Positions 38,707-51,800 of a stretch of DNA of 64,000 nucleotides are shown one piece after another. The position numbers were made by a program, and so were the translations under genes. The stretch spans positions 62,001-126,000 of the forward strand of contig JAJIRX010000685.1 in assembly GCA_023853785.1 (NCBI GenBank), in the 5' to 3' direction. The DNA comes from Psilocybe azurescens (lineage: Eukaryota; Basidiomycota; Agaricomycetes; Agaricales; Agrocybaceae). The notes beneath the pieces were generated by a model. That model ran no database searches. It was not told where the DNA came from and saw only the letters and a list, made by a program, of their open reading frames with translations. Each line of letters begins with the position of its first letter. The stretch's first letter is position 1.

Positions 38707-39919
38707 GAAAGATGGGGAAAGATGGGTTCTAGAGTAGATGACTTGTGGGACAACATGAAGGATTAGCAGGCATATGCATGTACTATCTTCGCATGCCATA
38801 TAGTCTGCATATTGTACACTCTAGATTTCAACCTCACATTTGAAATTGCGTGATATCTATATGTGTACCTATGAAGTCCAAGTTTCAAGTACTTACCCAG
38901 GACACTCCCCTGCCAAGGGGATTGAAATGTATGTATCATGACGTTGTCACCAAGGCGAACAACTGGTCAATTTGTGCTCTTCGCAAACTGTAGTCCGGAA
39001 AGAAGGTACAACGTCAATAGCCTGTCGAAATATCTGATTGGTACCTGGGGTTTTGTAGACAGATGGAGTGAATTTGAAGTACTGATTATGGGGACACAAG
39101 AGTACCGGTAACAATGCGAACGACAGAGAAAGAATGAAGAAAAGATAAAAGGGCCAATGGCATACTCGCGGGGGTTTATGGTGTGAATATGCGCGTATGG
39201 AGGAAGACCAAAAAATATATGGAAGCTGGTGGGGAGGAGCCAGCGACATTGGCACCTGGGAAAGATAAAGAAAGAGAAAATGTATGTGATAAAGTGAAGA
39301 ATAAAATATACTTTATAATGAACGCAATTGTTACTGGGAACCCTTGGAAGGGAGTGTCTGTCTTTGGAAGTGCGCGAGGTGGATAGTTGCTGGGAATGTA
39401 ATGATAGAGACGATGCATATAGAGTGACAAGGAATGAGTGTAGAGTCGCGAAACCGGGATTTGTGAACGACGGAATAAAAGACAGAAAATCAATGTAAGG
39501 CATCTCGGGAAGAACCAAAAAGAAGAAAAACAGTGGAGGTTCATTGGTAGCAAGGCAGATAAACAAAAACTGTCTTTTCCATCTTCACCAGTGATAATCT
39601 CGATACTTCGAGACGAGAAACCGATGTCGATGATAACTGTCCCTCCGCCTTAATCCGCTTTTAGGCCTTCAAATAGGTTGTGGTTGCCAGGTTGGTAAAA
39701 TAAATGGTGCGGACAATGAAAACGAGACAAGTGCAAGGGAAAGTGATGGATGTATGCATGTGGATTGAGTTGCAGTAACAAGTATTGTGAAAAATGTCAG
39801 AACGACGTGTATTGATGTTACATTTTGCGGGTTGATTGCGATTCGAACAAAGACAGGAAATAGGGGAGAAGGGGAGGAGGGGGATACTGAAACAGACAAT
39901 AGCAGTCCTTATCGGGCCA
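38707..39919. other. Intergenic between convergent genes
   Basis: About 1.2 kb between the oxidoreductase stop and the cyclin stop. AT-rich with T-rich minus strand; the open frames there (for example 38967-39566 on the minus strand) are Phe/Ser/Leu-rich and match no protein family I know. Cyclin transcripts may have a long 3' untranslated region here. Confidence 0.5.
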
Positions 39920-41362
39920 CTATGATACAAGTGCCGTTCGTGGTGACGATATATTGTTGAGGCTGTGAAGGGCAGGACGGCCGAAGGTGACAAATTCGTG
40001 TGGAAGGAACTGTTCTGGGGGATTATCGATGCGAAGCTTGTTCAGGACAGGTTCAAAGGTCGATGTCATATTTTCTTTATCGTCTGACGAATAAGAGACA
40101 GAAAAAGGGTCGCTACTAAATGCGGGAGTGATTGGCGTCAGAGGCATGTCGTCCGAAATATCAGATGCAGTGGTCGTCGAGCTCGCCGGGGTACTGATAG
40201 CAGAGACAGAAGATCGCTTGGGGGTCACAGGGAGAAAGGAAGGTGCAACAAAGCGATTGCCTTCAAGGTAGTACTGAACAACAAATGTTGCAGCCTTGGA
40301 GTAGAATGCGTAGGAATATTTCTTGACCAGGGTCTCTGACAGATCGTTGACGTGGAATGCCAACTTCTCATCCAGGAAATAGATGACCTTGAGACATTCC
40401 TCGGTTTCTTCCCAGACACGACGAGACTCGCCACACAGATACCGTGCCAAAGTCAAGGAAGCCAGAGAAATAGTTGAGGGAGTAAACACGACAAATTCTC
40501 GATAAAAAGAGTAATTTCCATCAAGAATCGCGCAACGTGCTGAACTTTCGCATCTTCGATGGAGGGACCACAGCACATAAGCCTTAGCCATGCTTCTGCT
40601 GTAGGATGTCCAAGGCTCCATTGAATGGTGGAAAGAACATGACCTTCCATTTGGATAAAGGCTGATTCTTCATACGTCTCGCGGCAGATTTGAACCAGAT
40701 CTTGAACTGTAGGAACGCGCTCCTTCGCATCTTCGAATTTGGCCGCGATCCAGAGGGCAGCGCAGCCGACAAGTTGGTAGTGCTTGATGTAGACGACACG
40801 GCGGGAAACATATCGATCCACGATGTTCAGAGTAAGATAAAGCGTTTCTGGGCGAAGGCGAAAAGTGAAGTGAATTTCGACCAAAAAATCAACGAGGCAG
40901 GGTCGCATGTGCCACTTAATTTCGGGTTGGAGGTCCATCGATTGAGCTGATGACATGGTACAGCGCTGATATGCAGAACATCAGTATCAATGGTGGGTCG
41001 AATCAAAGGCGACTACTGACCTCCATATCATGCATATAGTAGCGAATTTCGTCTCTGTATTCCTCCTCTAGAAAGATACCTTCCCGACGAAGAGCTTGAA
41101 TTTGAAGCTCGCGTTGCCGCTGTTGCATCAAAGCGATCTTGGTGGATCGAGGGGTCCGTCGAGCGAGTCCGTTGGCAGGGAGCAGAGGGGACTTGTGTGA
41201 TTTTGAAATGCCATGGGGAGAAGGGCGTTTCTTAGGGTAGATCAAAGAACTGCGAGTATGTTTGTTGGAAGCTACGTCTTTCATGTCGAAACGAATCGTG
41301 TCGGACGAGCGTTGAGTTGAGGTAATACTATGGGAGGAACACATTTTGTGATCAGCCATCAT
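39920..41362 (-). CDS. Cyclin (cyclin N and C domains), cell-cycle type
   Basis: Regulatory subunit of a Cdk1-type kinase. Start MMADHKMCSSHSITSTQRSS at 41362; a basic linker KKRPSPHGISKSHKSPL; then EEYRDEIRYYMHDME leads into the cyclin box: IKWHMRPCLVDFLVEIHFTF, RPETLYLTLNIVDRYVSRRV, HYQLVGCAALWIAAKFEDAK and VPTVQDLVQICRETYEES. The MRPCLVDFLVEIH block is the cyclin signature, and the intron just before it splits E from RCTMSSAQSM. The cyclin C domain starts FYREFVVFTPSTISLASLTL. The 100-residue tail is Ser/Thr/Pro-rich with SDDKENM, PEST-like. It may be a G1 (Cln/Puc1-like) or a B-type cyclin; the box alone does not settle it. One frame break at the A run 40504-40508 (plus strand). Confidence 0.88.
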
Positions 41363-44323
41363 GCCACAAAGTTTACCCGACAAGAAGAAAAACGCCTTTC
41401 GGGCGGGGCTTCCAACAGATGAGAACAGCGAACTGAGCTTGGTGTATGAACGACTACGCGATAAAACACAAGATCGCCAATTGGACAGGTAGAGGCGGCC
41501 CACCGATCGTCACCCGACCATTTTCAGAGGGTGATTTCGATTGCCCAAAATAACCCAAAGTTAAAGCAATAGATAAGTGGAGAGACTCACGAATTAAGTC
41601 AGACTAACGACTATGCAATGAAGCAAGGACACGAAGGATGAGATGCGTGTCGTGGCTGGGAGAGATATGCAGATGCAGAAGCAGGCCACTCGTCTAATGG
41701 AAATGTCAAGGTCGTGTCAGCTAAAGCTGAGTCGTAAAAGATATAAGAGAAGAGGATGAGGGATCCGTGCGCTGTCGTTGAGGGGGACGTGCTCGACGAC
41801 GACGACGATGGAGGACGAAGAAGAGAGCAAAGAGAAATTGGACAGGAAAGAGAATATCGACCAACGTAGAGTGTCTGGGGTCCTGTGTGACTACAGTTGT
41901 GACAATAAAAAGTGCGAGATATGACAACCGGCGCCGCTGCGGCGATGAGCTCAGAGCAACGGCTATCACCACTTCCTTATCGGGGAGATCTTTTACCGCT
42001 CTCGGTCCGGTCCTCCCCACACGTTCCACGACGAGCTCAATGCCCATGACGTATCTGATAATCGAAAGCAAAAGGGAACGACACTCACAGGTAGAGTTGA
42101 TCAGGGTTTGCTAGTTCGGATGCGAGCTATATCATCTCTTTAGCCTTTCCAAGTCCCACAAGATAATAATTGCTCACCAGTAAGAACAAGACAAAAATGT
42201 CTGTCGATTTTTGCCTTGCACGAACCACACAATTATTAGGTCGGAATTATTCTGTAATGTCGGAGACGATGCGAGAAATGTTGGAGAACAAGAACAAAAG
42301 AATGACTGGGGGTGAGTTTTACGAGAGATGTCTATAGTCTTAGATAGACGCCACGTCGAGTTGACGAAAACCAAAGACGCTGTTGGTCACTCGAAATGAA
42401 GCGAGCGAGTCCAAGGTAGCTTTGTACGGTGAGTCACAGGATGCCAGTCCAACTGGAGAGCTGGACTACGACAAGGACGCCGATTTAAGGGAGGGCAAGA
42501 GGAGGCTGTAGAAAAGAGTTTGTCGAGTGAACAACTAACAACTTTTCAAGGACAAGGACAAAGGGCAATGCATGCAAGCTTATCCTCAGGTTTGTGCCTT
42601 CGGCCATAATTCGATTCTATTCTCCCATACCCAGTCCACCACGTTTCCTGCCTGCAGGCAAGGGAATGACAAGATTCACCTGCTTATGTCACATCCTTCT
42701 GCTTCAATAGGTTGGGAATCTACCTTTCAAATGGGTCTATCTTGGCAAAGATCTCTAGCAAAAGAAGGCACTATCTGCTTTCGTTCATTTGTCTTGCCTG
42801 ATAATTGACCGCCTTGAAGAAAAAATAGCTATGCTCACTGGATAGCTGCAAGAAACGTGCCTACAGAACATTCTTGTTTAAAGTATCAGCTGCGTTCTGT
42901 TCATGCAAGTCTTGATTATTGTGTTTCACTCGCCTCCTCGAGGCTAATGAATCAATTGATTACCTGAAATTGGGCGGCGGCGCCGATATGATCACTGATA
43001 CCCTGCCCAACCATATCTTCCATCAGCTTCCCTTCCCTACTTCGACGTAAACGTAGATTGTGACGCCCCACATTCTTTCTCAAGGAATGTAATCTCATGC
43101 ATTATCACTGTGCCGAATAACATTGGAAGGTCAAATTGAAGCCTGTCGAATATATGCATAAATGCGGAGAAATTCTTGCTCAGACATGATGAAAGCCATC
43201 ATAACTAGAATCCCCTTCTCATGCTCGCCGGTTAAGAACAAGAGATATCGGCGTCCGAGAAATATTATATCAGTCCGGCAAATGAACTGCTACGAGTTCC
43301 GCATTCGGTGGATGACGACAAATATAGTAATTTCGCGCGCCACGGCGGCTGATACCGCTGCCAGTACCGTTTTCAGACCATGCATCGAGGCAACCAATGA
43401 ATCTAGCTATATAAATCATATTCCTTGAGCTGTCTACTTTCTCTGCGACCCAGGAGCATGTCGCTGCAGACATGCCCCACAGTAGTACACTAAAACCCAC
43501 TGAGAACCTCAAGAGAACCTCTAAAGACTAATGCTCCCTCCGTGTAAGAAGTCGTTCGTGTAATCTTTCTCATGGTCTTACGTTCTGCGTATGTCAAAAG
43601 GAAGTGAGAGCCCTGAGACTCCGATTACGGGTGCTTTTCATGCCAAAACTCGTGGGCTTATAGCCCTGGTCTCCATTCTGGGTCGCTAAAGGACCCCATC
43701 ATTAGACATGGCATGAGTATTTGATCAGATCCACTATAAGAATTACTGAAAAGATGAAATGTCTCCCTTTTACAATTGAGTATTTACGGTTCATATCTAC
43801 GACACAAGTTGGCACCGCCTTCATCGGTCTTTAGATTACACCAATCAACATTGTAAAATTGCGATGCCATGCTACCGGAGCTATGTGTGTACGAGCTGAA
43901 GCTCATGCCGAAAGTCGAATGCTCACTGACACTCATGCAAACAGCGGAAAAAAGGGTGTTAAGCGAGGATAAGGTGATTAACTCTCATGCAAGCTCATCA
44001 GCTATTTAAGACATGGCTTGACAGCGGTACCATTGAGAGACCAACTTGGTCTAGTGCTGCTTAACGTCGGAAACAAAAGGTCACTGTAACCGCAGGAAGC
44101 CCCAGGGTTGCCATTTCATTAGACCAGTGTAAGGATCAAGCCGGCACTATACATAAAATACTTTGAGTACTTGCAAGGGCAGGATAAAGAGCATGACTGA
44201 ATAAGCAGATCGATAGTTACGAAGAAAGAAAGAAGAGAGAGCGCCAATAATACGAGTTTAAAAGGTGAAGACGAGGCTTTACGTCAATATAGCGGGCGAT
44301 AATGCGTATGTATGGACCGAGGA
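41363..44323. other. Long gene-free stretch upstream of the cyclin
   Basis: Nearly 3 kb, the longest gap in the window. I looked for exons on both strands and found only short frames: 41721-42071 on the minus strand (hydrophobic, then poly-Arg from a GAC repeat) and a 43270-43512 minus-strand frame that lacks an ATG where a signal peptide would begin. No transposase, reverse transcriptase, tRNA or long repeat was recognised. The half next to 41362 probably contains a large cyclin promoter and leader. Confidence 0.5.
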
Positions 44324-47300
44324 TCACTCTCTGTGAGGTCCTCCCAAGAGAAGGGCCATCAAATCGTGAGACTGGTTGTTGGAACCGGGATGGCCTTGTT
44401 GTATATGAGGAGGTATTAGATGAGGTAACATATGGGGCGGCAAGTGATTATGCTGTTGCTGCTGTGGACGCATAGCAAGATGCGCTTGTGGTGCTGGGCC
44501 CTGCTGGGGAACCCGCCATTGATTCGATTTCCGCCAACACCTGAACCCCCAAGGCCCATTAAATGATGATGACCAGACAACCTGGGGTCCATATTTGGCG
44601 GGCCGTTGTTTCCCAATGGATGCTGTGGTGCACCCGTGTTGTGTAGATGAGGTCCGGGGACTGGACCACGGACTTGCAAACCATTGAAACCAATGTTATT
44701 CGTTGCGTTGAAGTTATTGAAAGGAAGTTGCGGGGTTTGAAGCTGAGTATTTCCGTGAAGGGGATTATGTGGTACAGACGAAGGAAGATTTGGCATTCCG
44801 AGAAATTGAGTGGGCTCATGAGGTGGACGGCCTCCAAGATTTGCCAGGCCTGGAGGAAGTCGTTGCTGTGGTCCATTCAGATTAGGGACACCTTGGTTTG
44901 AATTAGGAGAGGGACCGCCTCTGTACTGTGGCTGCTGGAGATTCTGTAGATTGAGTCCAGCATTAGGTCGTCCTTGTTGGGCATATATAGATGCCGGTGT
45001 AGGGTATAAAGGTTCGAGATTTCGTGGCTGCGACTGTTGATTGTGTGGAGGGGGCAAACGCTGAAAATTGTAATGCATCGAATCGTCAATGTGCTCGACA
45101 AAGTGTGCATCTCGACCTCGCGGGGGAGGTGGGGGTATTGGTCGTAGACCAGGAACCATACCATCTGGGACGAAGCTACGGTCGTCTGATCGACTGTCAT
45201 AGAGCGGTTCGAGGCGATTATTATGATGTTGCTGCGACTGAGAATGGAGATGCTGCTGTTGAAGGGCATGCAAACTCGATCCCGGGGATCCAAACGTGCC
45301 GTTGTTGTTTATCAGAGGGTTTGAGTGAGGACCAATGTTTCCACGCTTATGAATTGTCAGAACAACGTATTAGAAAAGAACATTAGTGAAGATCCTTACT
45401 TGGGAAGAGTTGTTGAGCATTGCGAAGAGCTCATCCATTGCGCGTTGATCTCCTGGGTTTCCTTGAACCAAATTTGCGTGATCTTGTCTTTGGCTGTGGT
45501 TTGGCGATGGTGACGTGAAACCACCCTGTAACTGAGGCTTTCCGGACGAAGGTGGTCCTTCCCGAGCTTTACCATCGAAGAACTTGGCAAAACGACTTCC
45601 CTTCGCCCCGGGACCGTTGTAATTAGTTTCCAATTGAGCATTCACATTGGAATTGAAATTCAGATCCGTTGATGCTCGGGAATGTGCATTGACAAGGACG
45701 TTAACCTCTCGCGACTCATCAAAACCATAACGTTGACGTGTTTGATCGTCGAATGGAGAGAATCCAGGCTGAGGGAGCAGGGGCTCATTCTTAGCAAATC
45801 CATGATTGGGATCCGGTATAATGTTCGTCAAGCCCCTAAAGAGAAATTATAAGTGATGCATGCAATTTCTCATTTTAAAATTTGTATCACCATTCAAGTT
45901 CTGCAATGGGTTTGTTGGATTATCGGAGCTCGAACTTTTGACGGGAGGTCGAGCGAAAGCAAGTAGTCGAGAGCCTGGAGGGGGCTGAAACGAGGAGGAT
46001 GTGATAGGATCTCCTACCGGCTTTGACGCAACAGGTTGGTGTAAGTCCTGAGATGCACCGAGGTTTGTGAGTCCTCTGCCTTGGGAAAAGGTACGATCTT
46101 GTGATAGTTCCGCTGGAAATTTGCCAGGTAAATTATGATCTTTCAAGCCAGGCGGGAATGCCGGTAAATCGGAGGAGGCAGCAGCAGAGGGTGTACTTTG
46201 AGCTTGGGGGCGGATGACTTCAGAATTTGCGCCAAGGGGAAGGAATCACCAAGAGAAAGAGAATCTAGTAAAGTGTCATTAGCCCTGATTTTGTGAAAAA
46301 GGATTTATAAGTTACCTTCCAGCGATCGCTCCCTGCCCTGTTGATTCGAGACTATGGCGTTTTCATGCTTCATCGACTGGTGTAAATCGTTGCCACTCTT
46401 GGGAGCAATATCATCCGAATCATTTTTCTTCTTTTCCTCCTCCTGTTTCATGAGAAGCTTGAAAAGTTGTATTTCATCCATAACTGGTCTTTCCAACTTA
46501 TCTGGCAATGTTGGAGGCGGTACCGGTTTCTCGACCAGTGTAGGTTTTGGAGGCAGAACGGCTTCTTTTTCTTTAGATTCTTTCTCCTTCAACCCCTTTT
46601 TCCACGCCTGAATCCCGTCTAATTCTCCTGTGGAGCTATGCCCGCCGAGTATTCCCTGCGTACTCTCGCTGGGAACATATGTATCCATCCAGGCAGGCTC
46701 TTTCTCCTTCTCGCGCTCTCTACGTTCATCCTTGTCTTTAACATCATCAGAGGGATTTCCAGGCTTTCGATCACGGGCGGAAGAACGTTTGTAGACACGG
46801 TCGTCACTTGTAGCCCATCGTTTGTCGGTGGTACCTTCCCAATTATGGTCATTGTTGGATTTATCTCGCCCACGCTCTCTCCTAGACGTCGCTATTCTTT
46901 CCTCGCGTTTTCCATCATCTCTCCAACGCCGAGCGTCCTCTTCTCCATCGTCTTTGTCTCGTCGATGGTCATCACGTTCACGATCTCCGCGTGGAGCCTT
47001 TTCGCGTAGTTCGTCGCGGTCTCGTCTTGAAGTAGACACATCTCGCTTAGGTCTAGACGAATCACGAGTTCTTTCTCTGCCATTTTCCACTCCTGGAAAA
47101 CAGTTAATGTGTAAAACGAAGGACACAGCTATGAATAACTTACGATCTTCGCGGCCAGGACGAGGAGGCTCTGCACCTAAGAAAAAAATAAAGGAGTAAG
47201 AATAATAGAAGATACTCAGAGACGAGGCATCCACCTCTTCTCCAATCTTCGCTTGCCTCACCAACTTTTTTTCTTGGCAGTCTCGCGAGTATCTGCCCGT

Positions 47301-48165
47301 CGTGAAGCAGCGTTTGAGGAAAGTGGTTGCGGTGTTCTTGTACTATTCGCGTTGAGATGGGGAGCCACATCTCGATCTTTCCTCGCAGCTAAAGGAAGTG
47401 CGAGCCTATCGCGGTCGAATTTATCCGATAACTTATAAAACAATAAACATACGACCAAGGGAACTTGAAATATAATGACTTACATGACGAAGTCGTTCGT
47501 GGCCTTCTTTTTCTCGAATATCGCGTTCTCTTTCTTTCTCCCCGTCTCTATCTCTGTCCCTATCCCTGTCGCGATCACTGGGACGCAAAGATTGATGCTT
47601 GAAATTACCCATTTGAGACGGTTGTGTAAGCGCAGTACGGAACGTAGGTCTTGCAGATACGTCTAGTAATGTTATTATTCAATATGGAAGGATATAGGTT
47701 ATCAGCTACTCACCTCCTTCTTCAGCATCACGGCGATGGCTATGAAGAGACATTAAACATTAGCGCATATTACGAAATTAAGATTGTATTTACTCACCGT
47801 CGTTCCCTAGCCCCGCTAGAAGTTGGTGGGTCGTCTTTTTTACGGGACTTTCATTCTCAGATCTGGAGAAACAGTCAGTGCTCAATGGTAAACGAGAGCG
47901 AAACCCAAAATATGCAATTACCCAAACCAAACTTTCAGCTCAGGCATGTTCGGCGGCGGTTTGACTAATGGAGAGGCTGAGAGAAATACAAGTTGACGAC
48001 ATGTATACCTTCTCATGGGTCGTACTGAAGGAGAAGGACTTCCATTGTGCTGTTCACCACTGTCTTCGCTTCGAGAAGTGCTGTCAGGAGAAGGGGCAGG
48101 GAGTCTGATGCAGCTTTTTGAGACTCTGGGGATTCTTGAAGTGATAAAGTGGGCGGCGAGGACAT
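44324..48165 (-). CDS. Disordered protein with N-terminal eIF4E-binding motif (4E-T-like)
   Basis: Probable eIF4E-binding translational regulator. Near the N-terminus, after MSSPPTLSLQESPESQKAAS, lies RRYTCRQLVFLSASPLVKPP followed by MPELKVWFG. YTCRQLV fits the canonical YxxxxL-phi motif, and the following SPL is reminiscent of metazoan 4E-T. The rest is low complexity: an Arg/Glu/Asp-rich region around 46800-47500 (RDRDELREKAPRGDRERDDH), then PAWMDTYVPSESTQGILGG, LFKLLMKQEEEKKK, MDELFAMLNNSSQ and a Gln/Pro/Asn-rich end closing with SHDLMALLLGGPHRE. At least ten exons, over 1,000 residues. Frame breaks at 44516-44519, 47266-47272 and 48099-48101, all homopol­ymers. The protein is a good candidate for P-body or mRNA-repression work; the 4E-T name is by motif and architecture only. 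Confidence 0.65.
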
Positions 48166-48331
48166 GCTTGGGTTTGTAGAAAAAACGTTGAGTACGGTGG
48201 AAGAGTAGAAGTGGCAGGAACCAAGGCTTTGCAACGCGGGCCTTGAAACGATCACAAGGGTGGTAACTCAATTTGCATAATAGTTAACTCAATAAATAAA
48301 TACAACCCACCCTTTGATCCAACCCATCAAC

Positions 48332-48663
48332 ATGCTCACCCTCAAACATTTCATTTTAAAACAACAGGCACTCAATTTATACCGCCACGCCGTTCGCGCC
48401 TCAAAAGGTTGGCTGATATTGCCTCTCTTTCTCTTATAGATTTTAACTTGTTGCAGTCATACCAGATCCCGTGACAAGAAGAGAAACCATCCTATGGATC
48501 CGCAGTGAATTCGAGCGAAACAAACATTTAACAGATATAGTGCGTCAAGTGCTTCCTTATGTTGTATTCAAAGTTTATTCTCTCGTAGGAACTCATAGAA
48601 GACAAGCTCAAGATTGCCAGGCGAGAAATCAAGTCTATTTTGCCAACATTTCATGGCCAATAG
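48332..48663 (+). CDS. LYR-motif protein, LYRM2-like
   Basis: Small mitochondrial-type LYR protein; members bind the acyl carrier protein and help assemble Fe-S or respiratory complexes. Start MLTLKHFILKQQALNLYRHA at 48332 with the LYR tripeptide, then VIPDPVTRRETILWIRSEFE, RNKHLTDI and, after a second intron, ELIEDKLKIARREIKSILPT with stop at 48661-48663. Three exons, about 85 residues, unbroken frame. The string TRRET, then WIRSEFERN and HLTDI, matches LYRM2. Divergent from the 4E-T-like gene across 166 bp and followed by RdRP 212 bp downstream. Confidence 0.9.
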
Positions 48664-48875
48664 CTTTGGGTCACGTTATTCCTGAGTTTTTACTTATCAG
48701 GAGTCGGAAGGCCGGTCCCTCAGCGGTCGGCACCCACCGGTCGGTGTGCTTTAGAATAAAGGGATCTGACGCTTGAGCGCCTATCGCAGTGATTCATATT
48801 CACACATAGATAGCTGTCTTGCCCTCCTTATCGACCCTGTTCACAAACCCCATCTCTGTTTTCTTCCTGTTCACA

Positions 48876-51800
48876 ATGGAGCTCTATATGTCCAACCTCG
48901 ACTGGAACTTTACAAGACAACAAATCACAGAGACGTTAGCAGATATTCTTCATAGTCCTCTCTTCCAACATCTATCTTCGATACCCATGAACTTCCACGT
49001 TCATCTTCACCCAGACAAAAACCGTATACGAAACCATCGTGGCACAGGTGCTTTAACCTTACCAAATCGTCCCATTGGCGATCACTTCATGGACTTATAC
49101 GGATCAGAGCGACCTCGAAAACCGCTTGTCATTGGAAAAAAGCGAATCTCGTTTTCAATCAGTCGCCAAACTCCCAGTGGTAGACCGGATGTTGTAGAGA
49201 GAATCACCCTTCAACGTTATATAGATCCATGGATCGAAGCCGAGCGGGAGAGACGGGTTGCCCATCTCGATTCAAGTAGCATACCCGTGCAGACCATTCA
49301 GTTCGGGTGGGAGTGTCGAGATTACGTCTTCTCCATCGAGTGCGAGGAACAATGCGATGGCCGAACGAAGCTTGCTTTTAGCGCCGAGAGAAGAGAAATA
49401 CGAATAAATATTCAATATGCCGACGCGAATGAGTATTTCATTGCCCTACCTTATTCTCACATCGATGCCATGACTATACAGTATTACCTTCGTCAGGAGG
49501 CTGCCATTGTGTTTATGCTCAACACTCCCCCAACGTACGAGTGTCATGAACCTCCTTCCAAACTTCGGCGAAGGCTCTCGTATCTCCCGATCCTTGGACA
49601 CGACCGAGTAGCCCCATATACATCACTGGCTATCCGTATAATCTGCCCTTCCCCACAAAATCTTCAAGAATTTTCGCCGTCTCTGCATGACTGCTCAATT
49701 GCATAAAATGGATGATTATGAATATCCCGTCGCACGGAGAGATATATTTTCGCCCTCCGCAATGGACAGTCTTCAAAGGCATCTCAGGCGACTCAATTGG
49801 CAAGTCGCCTTCCAGATAGAATCACTTATCCGGAACATGGTGGTTGATGTCAAAGAAATTCTTGAGCTCATACCCTTGATTGAACACATGGTCGATACTG
49901 AAGGCAAAGTCTTTGCCTCTGCAGTGCTACGCAAATTCGCAACCAAGGCTAATGCGATGTTTGTGGATGAAGAAGACCCTGCTCAAACTACTATCCGCCA
50001 GTGCTTCATCAATACCCATGAGGAAGTCAGGAAACTCACAGACATCAATACCTTGAAGCCGACAGATGGCAGCATCTGCGATGCATTCCACGTCAAAATA
50101 TCTCCCACCACGATGTTCTTGGAGGGACCATTTCCCGAACGATCAAATCGAGTTCTTCGTGCGTATGAAACCAAACATCACGAGTCTTTCCTGCGAGTCA
50201 GCTTCGTGGACGAAGCAAGGATGAGATATCGTTTTGACCGCGAAATAGATGGCCCAAAGTTCATTCGTGAACGTGTGGGACCATTTCTTTTGGAAGGCCT
50301 GACAATCGCTGGTAGGAAATTTGATTTCTTGGCCTATTCTCAGTCCGCGTTAAAGGAACACGCCGTCTGGTAAATCTTTTTTTTGTGCCTTGATCATAAG
50401 GCAAGTTAATGAATATCCAACGCAGGTTCGTCAAACCATTCAAAGATGCTATCCGTGGCTCTGTAAACGCAGATATTATTATCGCAGGATTAGGCAATTT
50501 TACGCGTGGATCCGACAGTAACCTTATGTATTGCCCCGCTAGATATGCAGCACGCCTTTCACAAGCCTTTACTGCCACTGATGCTGTCGAAGTCGAAGTC
50601 GAAGAGGTCCTGATCGTTGACGATATATCTACGGCAGATGAGAAATACCAATTTACCGATGGCGTTGGTACACTATCCAAGGATTTGGCAATAGAAATAT
50701 GGTCACAATTGAAAGCCACCAAGCGACGAAAACGAGCTCGCACGTCTCCTCCAAGCGCGTACCAAATCCGGATGATGGGCTCTAAGGGGATGCTATCCGT
50801 GGACCATAAGCTCCGCGGACTGGCCATCTCCCTAAGACACTCTATGGTCAAATTCGAAGCCCCAAACTCAAACATAATTGAAATCGCCCGTCCCTTCGAT
50901 CGACCCGGTGCATACTTCCTCAATCGACCTTTGATCATGCTGCTGGAGGGGCTTGGGGTCCCATATAGCGTTTTCAAGGAGTACCAAGACCGTGCCGTAG
51001 ACGCAACAAAGAGTGCAGCTCAGTCGCTTGGTCAAGCTTCGAAATTATTTGAGAGCTACGGTCTTGGCTCCGCTTTCAGAGCCACTTCAGTCATGCTGTC
51101 TCTAGAAAAATTAGGCATCTTCAGTCTCCCTGCAAATCCCTTCTATGAAAAAATGCTGGAATACGCCATCAACCACGTCCTTCGGAGATCTCAAGAACAA
51201 AGCTCGTATACCAGTTCCTCATGCTTGGACATTAGTCGGTGTTGCTGATGTCCATCGTTTCCCTCCAACCGAGAGAAATTTTTGCCTGCATTAAACCCAT
51301 TAATGGGGGACAATCTACCTGTCAGGCCCTGTACTAATATCTCGTTCACCAACAATACATCCAGGAGATGTCACAATAGTCCATGCCATAGGGAAACCTC
51401 CACTGGGCAGTTGTTTTGCCATTGAACCGCTGGCAAACACCGTTGTGTTTAGCGTTCTCGGTTGGTGCTATTTCTGTGCTTGTGCAGTCGGTTCATTGAT
51501 TATCTTACATGCATGTAGGAGACCGCCCTGTCCCAACTTGCCTTGGGGGAGGCGATTTGGATGGGGATGTATATAACCTGATACCACTGGACAAATTGCC
51601 GGAATTTTTACCAGAAAAACTTTGCGAGGCTGCGAGTTATGCCGCGGCGCAAAGGAAACTATTAAACCACCCCAGTACAATGGCAGATGTTGCAGAATTC
51701 GTCATGGAGTATATCAACTCGGATGTGAGAAATTTAATCCCAGTCAATGGTTCTTGGGACTGACGAAACCTCTTACAATAGGTAGTCGGTATCATTGCCA

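Noticed and set aside
38967..39566. 199-codon minus-strand open frame
   Set aside because: Phe/Ser/Thr-rich translation of T-rich DNA, no family resemblance; probably cyclin 3' untranslated region.
41721..42071. Hydrophobic minus-strand frame with poly-Arg
   Set aside because: The Arg run comes from a GAC repeat; no orthologous look and no exon context. Kept only as part of the gap description.
43270..43512. Candidate small secreted protein on the minus strand
   Set aside because: The apparent signal peptide starts at TTG, not ATG, with a stop just upstream; from the first ATG no signal peptide remains.
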